Positions 24,550-31,256 of a DNA stretch of 42,919 bases are shown in pieces. The notes beneath the pieces are model-generated. The model was not told the origin of the DNA. It was given only the letters and a program-made list of their open reading frames with translations, and did not search any database. The translations under genes were made by a program, and so were the position numbers. Source of the stretch: a virus; the IMG/VR virus record IMGVR_UViG_3300017748_000020, positions 1 to 42,919 of that record. One strand, written 5' to 3'. Position 1 is the first letter of the stretch. Each line of letters starts with the position of its first letter.

Positions 24550-25451
24550 TTTACCCTCTCTTTATATTGGTTACAAAAATCAGCAACTGAACAATAGTTG
24601 CCACATCGTGTGTACTCTCCACTACGAAATTCCATTTCTAAATTTGTTTTTTTGATATAGGCTTTGTCAGTTTCATTATGCCATTCCATGTACTTGATAG
24701 CTTCTTCTTCGCTATCTAAAACTCTTAAGGCTCTCTTCTGACCTTTTTTCTTTACTGCCCATGTATCATTCTTTTTCCACATATCTTTGTCGCTACAAAG
24801 ACCTACATCTCCATGCAAGTCAGACAAAATCTGTGCCTCTTGGTGTAAAGCCATTCTTTCTTTAATATAATTTGATATTTTTTCGTGATCCCACAGAGGT
24901 ATATCAACAAATACTATGGGTGCTTTTGGGTAATCTTCTTTTCTTTCAGCATCTCTTCTATTCCAATCCCTTAGAATTGCACATATTTTTAAGCTACTTA
25001 CGTTTTGTTTAGAGAGACCAATCTTGTTTGAAACTAGGAAAGAATAACAATTTAATTGGTTCTCCCACTCAGGTTTTCCGTATATCACAGACCAAACTGA
25101 CGTAACCTTGTAATCAACTATAGTCACATTGTTATCTTTTATTTCTTGCCTATCAACCGCACCTGACAAAACCCAACCATCAATTTCTTGATAAAGTCTT
25201 TCCTCAGTTATAACATCGCTAGATTGTTTTGAGTTTTCTAAAACAGAATGAACCGCAGTACCAAACAATGCCCAAACCATATCAACTGCATCGACCTCTA
25301 TTTCATGATCGTGCTTTTCTTTCATCAATCTTATCTTGGGGCTATCTATCAAGGTAGTGACAGATATGTCAGCTTTGCCTTTACTGTATTTATCGTTTAT
25401 GGCAAAGTCCACAAAAGGTTGTGGCATACCAAACTTATTGGTTATTTTCAT
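24546..25451 (-). CDS. RecB/Cas4-type PD-(D/E)XK exonuclease with Fe-S cysteines
   Basis: A 301-residue protein. The motifs in order are GTAVH (H68), LSGAVD (D100), IVDYK (D113, K115) and QLNCY (Q132, Y136), matching RecB-family nuclease motifs. Four cysteines (C219; C283-x3-C287-x5-C293) have the spacing of the 4Fe-4S cluster of Cas4/AddB nucleases. It likely resects double-strand ends for the annealing protein. AAGGAG precedes the ATG. It is first in the minus operon, 40 bases downstream of the conserved 17-mer (25489-25505). Confidence 0.85.
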   Translation of the reverse strand: MKITNKFGMPQPFVDFAINDKYSKGKADISVTTLIDSPKIRLMKEKHDHEIEVDAVDMVWALFGTAVHSVLENSKQSSDVITEERLYQEIDGWVLSGAVDRQEIKDNNVTIVDYKVTSVWSVIYGKPEWENQLNCYSFLVSNKIGLSKQNVSSLKICAILRDWNRRDAERKEDYPKAPIVFVDIPLWDHEKISNYIKERMALHQEAQILSDLHGDVGLCSDKDMWKKNDTWAVKKKGQKRALRVLDSEEEAIKYMEWHNETDKAYIKKTNLEMEFRSGEYTRCGNYCSVADFCNQYKERVK

Positions 25452-25488
25452 GTAATTTTCTCCTTACGCATTTTTATAAGTAATAGGA

Positions 25489-25505
25489 AAGCCCAAATAT
25501 GTCAA
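25489..25505 (-). promoter_or_regulatory. Conserved 17-mer upstream of minus operon 1
   Basis: The minus strand reads TTGACATATTTGGGCTT. The copy at 35777-35793 differs at one base and also precedes a minus-strand operon. TTGACA is a perfect sigma-70 -35 hexamer; a -10 at normal spacing is weak here (TACTTA at 17, TATAAA at 21). The RusA start codon lies inside this element. Confidence 0.55.
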
Positions 25506-25891
25506 CAAAAACCCATAAAAAAATAAATTTTATTATAGAGGGAGAGCCTGCAAGTAAGTCAAACTCTAGAAAAATAGTCACATTTGGCAAAAGACCTGCC
25601 CTCATAAAATCAGATAAAGCTAGGAACTATGAGAAAATATTTGCCCTACAATGCCCACAATTAGAAAATCTTATTGAAAATGACGTAAAAGTAGAGTTAA
25701 TTATATATTACTCTTCGAGAAGACCTGATTTAGATGAGAGTGTTATATTGGATTGTATGCAAGGAAAAATATATGCTAATGACAGACAAGTCAAACAGAA
25801 GTACATATATTGGGGATTGGATAGAGAGAGACCTAGAACTCATGTCAGAGTGTCGCCTTTGGAAATATGTGATGTGCCAAGCGATTTCTGA
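25499..25891 (+). CDS. rusA: RusA-like Holliday junction resolvase
   Basis: A 130-residue protein, close to RusA length (120). The signature 'EGEPASKSNSRKIV' at the N-terminus and 'RRPDLDESVILDCMQGKIYANDRQVKQKYIYWG' at 74-106 supply the metal-binding aspartates (D77, D79, D85 and D95 by position). It resolves branched intermediates before packaging. The start overlaps the divergent promoter-like element; AGGAAAG about ten bases upstream is a weak ribosome site. Confidence 0.85.
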   Translation: MSTKTHKKINFIIEGEPASKSNSRKIVTFGKRPALIKSDKARNYEKIFALQCPQLENLIENDVKVELIIYYSSRRPDLDESVILDCMQGKIYANDRQVKQKYIYWGLDRERPRTHVRVSPLEICDVPSDF

Positions 25892-26099
25892 TCTTTATTT
25901 AGGTAGCCCAAAAGAAAAATTAAACGTAGCCATTTGGATGAAGAGCAATGATTTTGTTGATGTTTGCGATATGGCTGAATTAAATTCAAGTAAATTAAAA
26001 ATACATTTAGAAAAAATTGCCACTAGCAAACCTATCGTTGCTAGGTACTTGGGCGAGAAATTAAAAAGAACAATTCAAAACAGAAGTTTTCCCAACTAG
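25842..26099 (+). CDS. Small protein overlapping RusA, unknown
   Basis: An 85-residue protein from the ATG at 25842, in the frame after rusA, which it overlaps by 50 bases. The 'LWKYVMCQAISDLYLGS' and 'AIWMKSNDFVDVCDMAELNSSKLKIHLEKI' blocks resemble short helical phage proteins found next to replication genes; the second half could be a helix-turn-helix. An upstream ATG at 25734 would read only through rusA's shadow. The stop codon lies in the first GTTATAAC array. Confidence 0.55.
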   Translation: MSECRLWKYVMCQAISDLYLGSPKEKLNVAIWMKSNDFVDVCDMAELNSSKLKIHLEKIATSKPIVARYLGEKLKRTIQNRSFPN

Positions 26100-26170
26100 T
26101 TATAACAGTACTACTAGTTATAAATATATAATATATATATACTAGTTATAACTAGTAATACTAGTGGAAG
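26091..26170. repeat. GTTATAAC iteron / AT-rich array, copy A
   Basis: GTTATAAC boxes lie at 26099 and 26145 and a GTTATAAa box at 26117, each flanked by ACTA/TAGT; the first two are 18 bp apart. They enclose an alternating A/T run (26124-26140). The block is the inverted counterpart of 36941-37046. Iterons plus an easily melted run beside the helicase-primase gene suggest a replication origin. Confidence 0.75.
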
Positions 26171-26183
26171 TTAAAATTAACTT
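26168..26183. repeat. Dispersed palindrome, copy 6 (N2 = AA)
   Basis: AAGTTAA-AA-TTAACTT at the edge of array A, in the 218-base leader of the helicase-primase gene. The rest of that leader (26184-26317) is T-rich and holds no gene. Confidence 0.9.
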
Positions 26184-26317
26184 TTACGTTGGTTGTTCTA
26201 TCTGGGGGTACTCTAGGGAATTAGTTTTTGTTTTCTAAACTTATAAAATTAATATCTTTTTTTCGTTGACTAGGATTTTTTATGGCACTATCTTTTTCGC
26301 ATTGCGTAGGAGAAAAC

Positions 26318-28150
26318 ATGGAACTAAAATCAAATATAAGGGCAAAAGCCCTCAGACTAGGTAGTGGTCAACACAAGGTAAACTGCCCTTTTTGTTCTCC
26401 AAACAGAAAGAAAAAAGATCAGAAAACATTATCGCTAAGAGTTAATAGCGACACAATCGTTTATAATTGTTGGCATTGTACTGAGAATGGCTCAATACGA
26501 TTTAATGATAATAATTTTAAGCTAATAAGGAGAGAGCCATTGGTCGCTGTTAACAAGAATTGGTCAGATTTATCAGCAAATACAGACAGTATAAAATACT
26601 TAAAAAGTAGGGGAATATCAGAGAACACGGCAAAATTAGGGGGGTTAAAATATGTAAAGCAATACATAGCCTCTGAGAAAAAAGAAATGCCTTGTATAGT
26701 TTTTCCGTACACCACCAAAGGCAGTACAGACTTTGCAAAGATAAGATCGTTTCCTGATAAAGGTTTTTCTTCTCAGGGATCAGCGGTAAACTTTTACAAC
26801 ATAGATAATGTTGAAACTAACGATTGGGTAATTATCTGCGAGGGAGAGATGGATTGCTTGTCTTTCATGGAAGTTGGGTACAAATCTGTTGTATCAATAC
26901 CGCATGGGGCAGTAATGAAAGTTGTGGATGGCAAGATAGATGCCCATGAAGATGGTAAATTTAAATTTATTTGGAATGCCAAAAAGAAATTGGATTTATG
27001 TGACAAGGTTGTCATAGCTATGGATAGCGATAAATCAGGTCAGGCAATGGCTGAGGAGATAGCTAGGAGAGTTGGTAAAGACAGATGTTACAAGATAGAA
27101 TATCCTGAGGATTGCAAGGATGCCAATGAAGTTTTAGTTAAGCATGGCAGACAAAAGTTGGATGATTTGGCATCTAATCCAGTACCATATCCAGTTTCAG
27201 GTTTATACGATGCCTCTCATTTTTATGAAGAGGTTGATGACATTTACGAAAAAGGTATAGGCTCAGGTGTATCTACTGGATATGAAGAGGTAGACGAATT
27301 ATACACAGTTGTAGAGGGGCAGTTGTCCGTAGTCACGGGGCATCCATCAAGCGGTAAATCTGAGTTTGTAGATCAGATTATGATTAACATAGCAAAAGAA
27401 AAAGGATGGAAATTTGGGATATGCTCTTTTGAAAACGAGCCTAGAATACATATAGCTAAGTTAATTAGTAAGCATAAAGGTAAGCCATTCTTTGATGGCA
27501 TGACACCTAAACTTAATCACGAAGAATTGCAAGATGGGAAAAGATTTGTGCAAGATCATTTTTCTTTTCTCTATCAAGCTGATGGCAGTTTATCATCTTT
27601 GGATAGCATTTTAGAAAGAATGAAAGTGGCGGTTATGCGACACGGGGTCAGGGGAGTGGTAATCGATCCATATAATTACATATCAAGAGATACCGCAACA
27701 TCCGAAACTGATTGGATATCTGATATGCTGACAAAACTTAGAGTTTTTGCTCAGGCTCATGGAATACATATTTGGTTTGTTGCCCATCCAACAAAGATGA
27801 TGAGGAAAGACGATGGAACTGTACCACCGCCTAAGGGATACGATATATCAGGTAGTGCATCTTGGTTTGCTAAGGCTGATATAGGGATGACAGTACACAG
27901 ACCTAATCCATCAGGGTCAAGCATAAGTCAGATAATGATTTGGAAATGTAGATTTTCTTGGGTAGGTTCTATTGGGGATTGTGCATTGTCTTTTGATAAG
28001 ATAACGTCTAGATATATTAGTGTTAATAAGACTACAGAGGATATGCTTTTACCTGATAGCTTTTCTAAGGGTAAATATAAAAAAACAAATCAGCCAATAG
28101 CAAAAAACTATTATGAAAAAGATGACGATGACGAAGACGTACCATTTTGA
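26318..28150 (+). CDS. T7 gp4-like primase-helicase
   Basis: A 610-residue protein from 26318. It has a zinc-binding C23-x2-C26...C51-x2-C54, a TOPRIM primase core (IICEGEMDCLSFMEVG; VVIAMDSDKSG), then a RecA/DnaB-type helicase with Walker A GHPSSGKS at 341-348 and Walker B VRGVVIDPYN, plus the arginine-rich C-terminal core. It unwinds DNA and lays primers at the fork. The acidic tail ends DDDDEDVPF, like the partner-binding tips of T7 gp4 and SSB. TAGGAG five bases before 26318 favours this start; an ATG at 26282 with a weaker AGGA would add 12 residues. No DNA polymerase is in the window. Confidence 0.9.
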   Translation: MELKSNIRAKALRLGSGQHKVNCPFCSPNRKKKDQKTLSLRVNSDTIVYNCWHCTENGSIRFNDNNFKLIRREPLVAVNKNWSDLSANTDSIKYLKSRGISENTAKLGGLKYVKQYIASEKKEMPCIVFPYTTKGSTDFAKIRSFPDKGFSSQGSAVNFYNIDNVETNDWVIICEGEMDCLSFMEVGYKSVVSIPHGAVMKVVDGKIDAHEDGKFKFIWNAKKKLDLCDKVVIAMDSDKSGQAMAEEIARRVGKDRCYKIEYPEDCKDANEVLVKHGRQKLDDLASNPVPYPVSGLYDASHFYEEVDDIYEKGIGSGVSTGYEEVDELYTVVEGQLSVVTGHPSSGKSEFVDQIMINIAKEKGWKFGICSFENEPRIHIAKLISKHKGKPFFDGMTPKLNHEELQDGKRFVQDHFSFLYQADGSLSSLDSILERMKVAVMRHGVRGVVIDPYNYISRDTATSETDWISDMLTKLRVFAQAHGIHIWFVAHPTKMMRKDDGTVPPPKGYDISGSASWFAKADIGMTVHRPNPSGSSISQIMIWKCRFSWVGSIGDCALSFDKITSRYISVNKTTEDMLLPDSFSKGKYKKTNQPIAKNYYEKDDDDEDVPF

Positions 28151-28577
28151 CAATAAAACTGTTAAGCCTGAGTTTATAGGCAAAACAAATAAAGTTAGGA
28201 TGAGGGTTGTTGATCAGACTTGCCTAGATACGTTGTTACTTAATGATAGTATATCGTTAGATAATTATATGATCTTGGATAAATTGCAGATGGATTATAA
28301 TAAATCAGGCATGGTTGGAATTAAGGCATCTAACTACAATCCTAGAGTTACCGCTAGTTACGACACAATGAGCAACGATAACGAGATATTAAAAAGAAAA
28401 GTTACTGAATGCCTAGCCTCGTTAAAATCAGCAGGTGGATCTAGTTGCTACGAGGTGCTATTAAAAATAATAACTGATAGAAATTTAACTAGAATTGATA
28501 TTGAATTTATTAAAAATAATGTTTGGGAAATTGTTAAGCCAATAAAAGATTTCTATGAAAGTTGGAGAAATAGTTGA
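28113..28577 (+). CDS. Replication-operon protein, unknown
   Basis: A 154-residue protein overlapping the end of the helicase-primase in another frame. The first ATGs (28113, 28122, 28128) all lie in the overlap; MTKTYHFDN from 28128 may be the real start. The conserved-looking parts are 'FIGKTNKVRMRVVDQTCLDTLLLNDSISLDNYMILDKLQMDYNKSGMVG' and a helical C-terminus (LTRIDIEFIKNNVWEIVKPI). Similar genes follow helicases in marine podoviruses, with no known function. It is last before the strong terminator. Confidence 0.6.
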   Translation: MKKMTMTKTYHFDNKTVKPEFIGKTNKVRMRVVDQTCLDTLLLNDSISLDNYMILDKLQMDYNKSGMVGIKASNYNPRVTASYDTMSNDNEILKRKVTECLASLKSAGGSSCYEVLLKIITDRNLTRIDIEFIKNNVWEIVKPIKDFYESWRNS

Positions 28578-28646
28578 CTTATTTAAAAGGTGGGATTAGA
28601 TTTCTGTAAAAGTGATTGTTTTCTCAGCATCTCACTTCTTACGCAA

Positions 28647-28685
28647 GAGGGCGGTAACTCCAATACCGCCCTCATTCTTTTTTCT
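28647..28685 (+). terminator. Intrinsic terminator of the + replication operon
   Basis: GAGGGCGGTA, a 7-base loop, then TACCGCCCTC: a perfect 10-bp G+C-rich stem followed by ATTCTTTTTTC. It is oriented to stop + strand transcription after 28577. The opposite strand has no U tract after the stem. Confidence 0.9.
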
Positions 28686-28687
28686 AA

Positions 28688-28703
28688 AAGTTAAAATTAA
28701 CTT
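28688..28703. repeat. Dispersed palindrome, copy 7 (N2 = AA)
   Basis: AAGTTAA-AA-TTAACTT sits between the + terminator and the stop codon of the last minus-strand gene. Confidence 0.9.
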
Positions 28704-28931
28704 CTATTGCTCAAACGTAGAGCCACCTCGCATATGCTGAATGCCTGAGGTGGATACTCGTTTTACTCTGCCAATTTTATCTCTGTCTGAAAGTTTATCA
28801 GGGACATCTTCAAACCTTTCATGCATATCTAATTCTTTTGGTGTTTTAGATTTGTTTTCTTTTTGGATTTGTATGTGTATATCCTTAAGACTATCCCTAA
28901 TTCTTAGTTGATCGTGCTTTTTTTTCTGCAT
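28704..28931 (-). CDS. Small charged protein, unknown
   Basis: A 75-residue protein. The first half is a charged helix (KKKHDQLRIRDSLKDIHIQIQKENKSKTPKELD), followed by HERFEDVPDKLSDRDKIGRVKRV and STSGIQHMRGGSTFEQ. It has no cysteine cluster or membrane segment. It is last in the minus early operon; the upstream 300 bases are non-coding and carry a possible antisense RNA. Confidence 0.5.
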   Translation of the reverse strand: MQKKKHDQLRIRDSLKDIHIQIQKENKSKTPKELDMHERFEDVPDKLSDRDKIGRVKRVSTSGIQHMRGGSTFEQ

Positions 28932-28935
28932 AATA

Positions 28936-28963
28936 TTGATATATCCTTTAATGGTTGTATAAG
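28936..28963 (+). promoter_or_regulatory. Possible sigma-70 promoter on + strand
   Basis: TTGATA, a 16-base spacer, then TATAAG. Transcription would begin near 28970, against the direction of the surrounding genes, and run into the hairpins that end at 29053. Confidence 0.4.
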
Positions 28964-28969
28964 CCTCAC

Positions 28970-29053
28970 ACAGAGACTTAAGGTTGATTTGGTAGGAATG
29001 ATACAGAGGGGGGAGGTATCCCCCTCTGTATAAGGCTTAAACGAGCCTTTTTT
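28970..29053 (+). ncRNA. Candidate small RNA ending in tandem hairpins
   Basis: Downstream of the promoter-like site lies ATACAGAGGGGG, a 7-base loop, then CCCCCTCTGTAT (12 perfect pairs, 29001-29031). It is followed at once by AAGGCT-6-AGCCTT and a U run (29032-29053). That arrangement fits an intrinsic terminator closing an RNA of about 85 nt. No coding frame is apparent. The hairpin could instead belong to the minus-strand mRNA. Confidence 0.4.
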
Positions 29054-29232
29054 GTGGCTTTCCATACATTAACTGTTCATACTTTAAAGAGATCGCAGTT
29101 TTGCCCACAATAATTGTCGAATAAAGACGAGGGAACAATTATCTAGGGATGTATAGCATTTAGGGAGAGGGCAATAATACAAAACCTCAGGCATCCACTT
29201 TTGCCCACCACTCAGGAGTTGATCTCTCCCCC

Positions 29233-29418
29233 TTATTCTTTAAAAAAGATACTGAAAAAACTAAACAGTATCATGGTTAAACCTATCGATCCTATAAATA
29301 TAGTTATGAGTATGCCCTCGACACTTTGCATATAATATCCATCAGGATCAGCTAATGTTACAATAGACATAAGCATTACACATATGCCAATTAAAAATAA
29401 CAATATTTTATCAATCAT
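29233..29418 (-). CDS. Two-helix membrane protein
   Basis: A 61-residue protein: a first hydrophobic helix (ILLFLIGICVMLMSIVTLA), a polar turn (DPDGYYMQSVEG) and a second helix (ILITIFIGSIGLTMILFSFFSIFF). No signal peptidase site is visible. AAGGAG precedes the ATG. It lies far from the holin and in the early operon, so it may modify the host membrane or exclude other phages; this is inference from position and topology. Confidence 0.6.
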   Translation of the reverse strand: MIDKILLFLIGICVMLMSIVTLADPDGYYMQSVEGILITIFIGSIGLTMILFSFFSIFFKE

Positions 29419-29433
29419 TCTATTTCTCCTTTG

Positions 29434-29655
29434 TTAAATACAACATATCTCGCCACTATAGTAGCCATAGTCCGAGATTTGATCTTGGATAAAACTTGCC
29501 TCTATGGAGTATAATTCATGACCAAGTGGTAATAACTTTCCATTTTTACAATGTATTTCAATTTGCCCATGATTAATTTCCCATGTAATAGGATAATATT
29601 TTTCTTCATAGTATTTATATTCTTCTTCCCAATCTTTAAATTCTTTTTTACTCAT
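29434..29655 (-). CDS. Small acidic/aromatic protein, unknown
   Basis: A 73-residue protein from the ATG at 29655, with GGGAG seven bases upstream; the ATG at 29661 would add MK but is only one base from that GGGAG. The N-terminus is a charged tyrosine-rich helix (SKKEFKDWEEEYKYYEEKYY) followed by beta strands (ITWEINHGQIEIHCKNGKLLPL). Two cysteines lie at the very end (EICCI). Acidic aromatic composition like this is common in host-takeover proteins, but no specific role can be given. Confidence 0.5.
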   Translation of the reverse strand: MSKKEFKDWEEEYKYYEEKYYPITWEINHGQIEIHCKNGKLLPLGHELYSIEASFIQDQISDYGYYSGEICCI

Positions 29656-29848
29656 CTTCATTCTCCCATTTTTTTATTAAGTTTTTTAATTGCATAGCCA
29701 TTTCATATCGACCATCAAGAATACCTAACTCTCGACTATCAACATCGTCTTCATGGCTATGGTTTTTATAGTCTCTTATTTCTGAAGAGATTTCTTTTTT
29801 TATCTTAGCTATAAGCTGATTAGATAAATCGTCAGGATTATTTCTCAT
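29648..29848 (-). CDS. Small helical protein, unknown
   Basis: A 66-residue protein from the ATG at 29848, which has GGAGAT just upstream; an ATG at 29875 would add nine residues that only read through the regulator gene. The sequence is charged and helical: NQLIAKIKKEISSEIRDYKNHSHEDDVDSRELGILDGRYEMAMQLKNLIKKWENEDE. It overlaps genes on both sides. Confidence 0.5.
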   Translation of the reverse strand: MRNNPDDLSNQLIAKIKKEISSEIRDYKNHSHEDDVDSRELGILDGRYEMAMQLKNLIKKWENEDE

Positions 29849-30179
29849 TTTTATCTCCATGCATATATTTTGCAAAGTCTTTCATAAAACCTTTCATTTG
29901 ATCCTCAGAGAGATGGATTGTACCCTCTTCAACCCATTCTCCATTTTCAAACATATCTATACCATTCTTGCTTAAAATAAATTCTCTAAAACTAGGAACT
30001 TTTAGGAAAGCCTCAACCATTAGTCCATGAGATTTACTCATGGAAGACATACCGCTTTCCCATCTAGGAATAGTTGCACTACCAAAGCCTAATAATTTTG
30101 ATAATTCTTGAGCATTATTATATCCCAATTCTTTTCTCAGAGACTTTATCTCATCTACATTTATAGTTTGAATTTCCAT
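29838..30179 (-). CDS. XRE/MqsA-type HTH regulator
   Basis: A 113-residue protein. An N-terminal helix-turn-helix, 'DEIKSLRKELGYNNAQELSKLLGFGSATIPRWESGMSSMSKSHGLMVEAFLKVP', follows the pattern of the C-terminal HTH of MqsA/YgiT-type antitoxins, with the recognition helix near SATIPRWE. The C-terminal 45 residues are acidic. MqsA-type dimers read short inverted repeats, so this is the best candidate for a protein that binds AAGTTAA-N2-TTAACTT. It has no adjacent toxin-like gene. It overlaps its upstream neighbour as TAATG. Confidence 0.75.
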   Translation of the reverse strand: MEIQTINVDEIKSLRKELGYNNAQELSKLLGFGSATIPRWESGMSSMSKSHGLMVEAFLKVPSFREFILSKNGIDMFENGEWVEEGTIHLSEDQMKGFMKDFAKYMHGDKNEK

Positions 30180-30355
30180 TAATCCCCCCTCTTATTTAAT
30201 CTATTAATACATTTGTCTCTTATAGATAATATTTGCTCATAACTTTTTAAATTATCACCCTTTTTATATTCTTCTGATAAATTTTTTATGTAAAAATCAA
30301 ACAGAACATTTATAAAAACTAGGTCAGATTTAGTAAATAAATGATTAATATTCAT
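30179..30355 (-). CDS. Small helical protein (58 aa), unknown
   Basis: The ATG at 30353-30355 has AGAGAGG about eight bases upstream. The TAA at 30179-30181 overlaps the regulator's ATG. The product, MNINHLFTKSDLVFINVLFD...NRLNKRGD, is a helical protein with a hydrophobic first half (LVFINVLFDFYI) and basic C-terminus. Coupling to the HTH regulator makes it a possible partner of it. Confidence 0.6.
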   Translation of the reverse strand: MNINHLFTKSDLVFINVLFDFYIKNLSEEYKKGDNLKSYEQILSIRDKCINRLNKRGD

Positions 30356-30356
30356 A

Positions 30357-30539
30357 TTAATAACCTCTCTTAATTATATTTAAATATTTATCTAATAGAT
30401 GGGCAGTATGAAAATCCTGATCTTTCATTAACTCAAGACGTTTCTCATCCACTAAATCTTCCAAACCTTTTATGGCATCTGCCCAAGTTATTTCATATGT
30501 AAACTCAGGCGGTAGGTCTTTCCATTTTATTTTGCTCAT
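30357..30539 (-). CDS. Small protein, unknown
   Basis: A 60-residue protein: MSKIKWKDLPPEFTYEITWADAIKGLEDLVDEKRLELMKDQDFHTAHLLDKYLNIIKRGY. Mostly helical, with a conserved-looking DKYLNIIKRG end. GAGGAG precedes the ATG by five bases, and it overlaps the upstream stop as ATGA. No motif is recognised. Confidence 0.55.
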   Translation of the reverse strand: MSKIKWKDLPPEFTYEITWADAIKGLEDLVDEKRLELMKDQDFHTAHLLDKYLNIIKRGY

Positions 30540-30706
30540 AGATACTCCTCTAAATCTATTTGCTGACTATTAAATTCAGCTTGGTTAAATTGTTTTGCGA
30601 CCTTTTGCTTTTCGATCTCAATACTCATTGCTATATCGTGTAATCCATCCGCTAATAAATCAGCAATTATATCATCTAACTTTTGGATTATTTCTAACTC
30701 ACTCAT
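30536..30706 (-). CDS. Small acidic helical protein (56 aa)
   Basis: The start at 30706 is chosen because AGAGGAG lies just upstream and the ATG overlaps the stop of the zinc-ribbon gene. A longer reading back to 30841 only adds a shadow of that gene. Sequence: MSELEIIQKLDDIIADLLAD, then GLHDIAMSIEIEKQKVAKQF and a tail ending DLEEYL. It may be a coiled-coil dimer. Function unknown. Confidence 0.6.
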   Translation of the reverse strand: MSELEIIQKLDDIIADLLADGLHDIAMSIEIEKQKVAKQFNQAEFNSQQIDLEEYL

Positions 30707-30848
30707 CGCTTGTCTCCTCTTGCAATTCTTCCTGATTATCTTGCCACATTTCATAGCAACTCCAACACAGATGCCAATTAGGATTGGCTCTATATATTCC
30801 AAATGTGTGGGCATCGCATCCCACACATTGATGATCTCCATAGTCCAT
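30699..30848 (-). CDS. Small zinc-ribbon protein (49 aa)
   Basis: MDYGDHQCVGCDAHTFGIYR, then ANPNWHLCWSCYEMWQDNQE and an acidic tail. C8-x2-C11 and C28-x2-C31 with a 16-residue spacer make a classic zinc knuckle pair. Start and stop both overlap neighbours (TAATG and ATGAGTGA), strong support for translation. It may be a DNA- or RNAP-binding early protein. A different frame over the same bases reads IINVWDAMPTHLEYIEPIL and is rejected as a shadow. Confidence 0.65.
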   Translation of the reverse strand: MDYGDHQCVGCDAHTFGIYRANPNWHLCWSCYEMWQDNQEELQEETSDE

Positions 30849-30973
30849 TATAAAACTCCTATGATTATTACTGAGATTAATATTGAGAATGCCAAGCCAA
30901 TCTTGATGTAAATATTTCTTACATAATTGTCCTGATACATTCTGTTTTGGTAGTGCTTAAAATTATATTTCAT
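30848..30973 (-). CDS. Single-helix membrane protein (41 aa)
   Basis: The ATG at 30973 is preceded by AGGAG, which is itself preceded by palindrome copy 8. The product, MKYNFKHYQNRMYQDNYVRN followed by IYIKIGLAFSILISVIIIGVL, is a basic head with one C-terminal membrane helix. The TAA overlaps the zinc-ribbon ATG. It could be a membrane anchor or host-envelope effector. Confidence 0.6.
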   Translation of the reverse strand: MKYNFKHYQNRMYQDNYVRNIYIKIGLAFSILISVIIIGVL

Positions 30974-30987
30974 ATTTAAACTCCTAA

Positions 30988-31003
30988 AAGTTAAGATTAA
31001 CTT
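30988..31003. repeat. Dispersed palindrome, copy 8 (N2 = GA)
   Basis: AAGTTAA-GA-TTAACTT lies after the stop codon of the 31004 gene and immediately before the AGGAG of the downstream minus-strand gene, as does copy 9. Confidence 0.9.
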
Positions 31004-31243
31004 TTACAGACCTGACTTGGTTGATTTGATCATGTAATCTACAAAATCAATAAACGTATCTCGATCCATAAATTTTTGAAAACTGCCCTCGTAAAAAAAA
31101 GGCTCTTTGTCAGGATCAGACATATCAATAATTTCATGGCTGAATATCTGATCTCCAACTGTAAGGATGGGGCAGTACATATACCCCTTATGAACCCAAG
31201 CGACTAAATCGCTTGGATTAACATTCTGATTTAAATTAGACAT
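31004..31243 (-). CDS. Small protein of the MoxR/VWA operon, unknown
   Basis: A 79-residue protein: MSNLNQNVNPSDLVAWVHKGYMYCPILTVGDQIFSHEIIDMSDPDKEPFFYEGSFQKFMDRDTFIDFVDYMIKSTKSGL. A compact alpha/beta pattern with no motif. AAAGGAG precedes the ATG. It follows the 272-residue gene after 13 bases. Confidence 0.55.
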   Translation of the reverse strand: MSNLNQNVNPSDLVAWVHKGYMYCPILTVGDQIFSHEIIDMSDPDKEPFFYEGSFQKFMDRDTFIDFVDYMIKSTKSGL

Positions 31244-31256
31244 ATTTTAACTCCTT

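Larger units (their letters stand above)
28932..29232. other. Non-coding, structured intergenic region
   Basis: 301 bases without a credible gene, inside the minus operon. It holds a + strand promoter-like pair (28936-28963), a 12-bp hairpin (29001-29031), a short terminator-like hairpin (29032-29053) and, further on, a pairing of GGGAGA/GGGCAA with TTGCCC/TCTCCC between about 29162 and 29227. Read on the minus strand it would be a structured spacer between two small genes. Confidence 0.6.

Noticed and set aside
25734-25841. N-terminal extension of the gene after rusA
   Set aside because: It reads only through rusA in another frame; the ATG at 25842 gives a sensible overlap.
30536-30841. 101-codon reading with a long N-terminus
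   Set aside because: The first 45 codons are a shadow of the zinc-ribbon gene; AGAGGAG marks the start at 30706.
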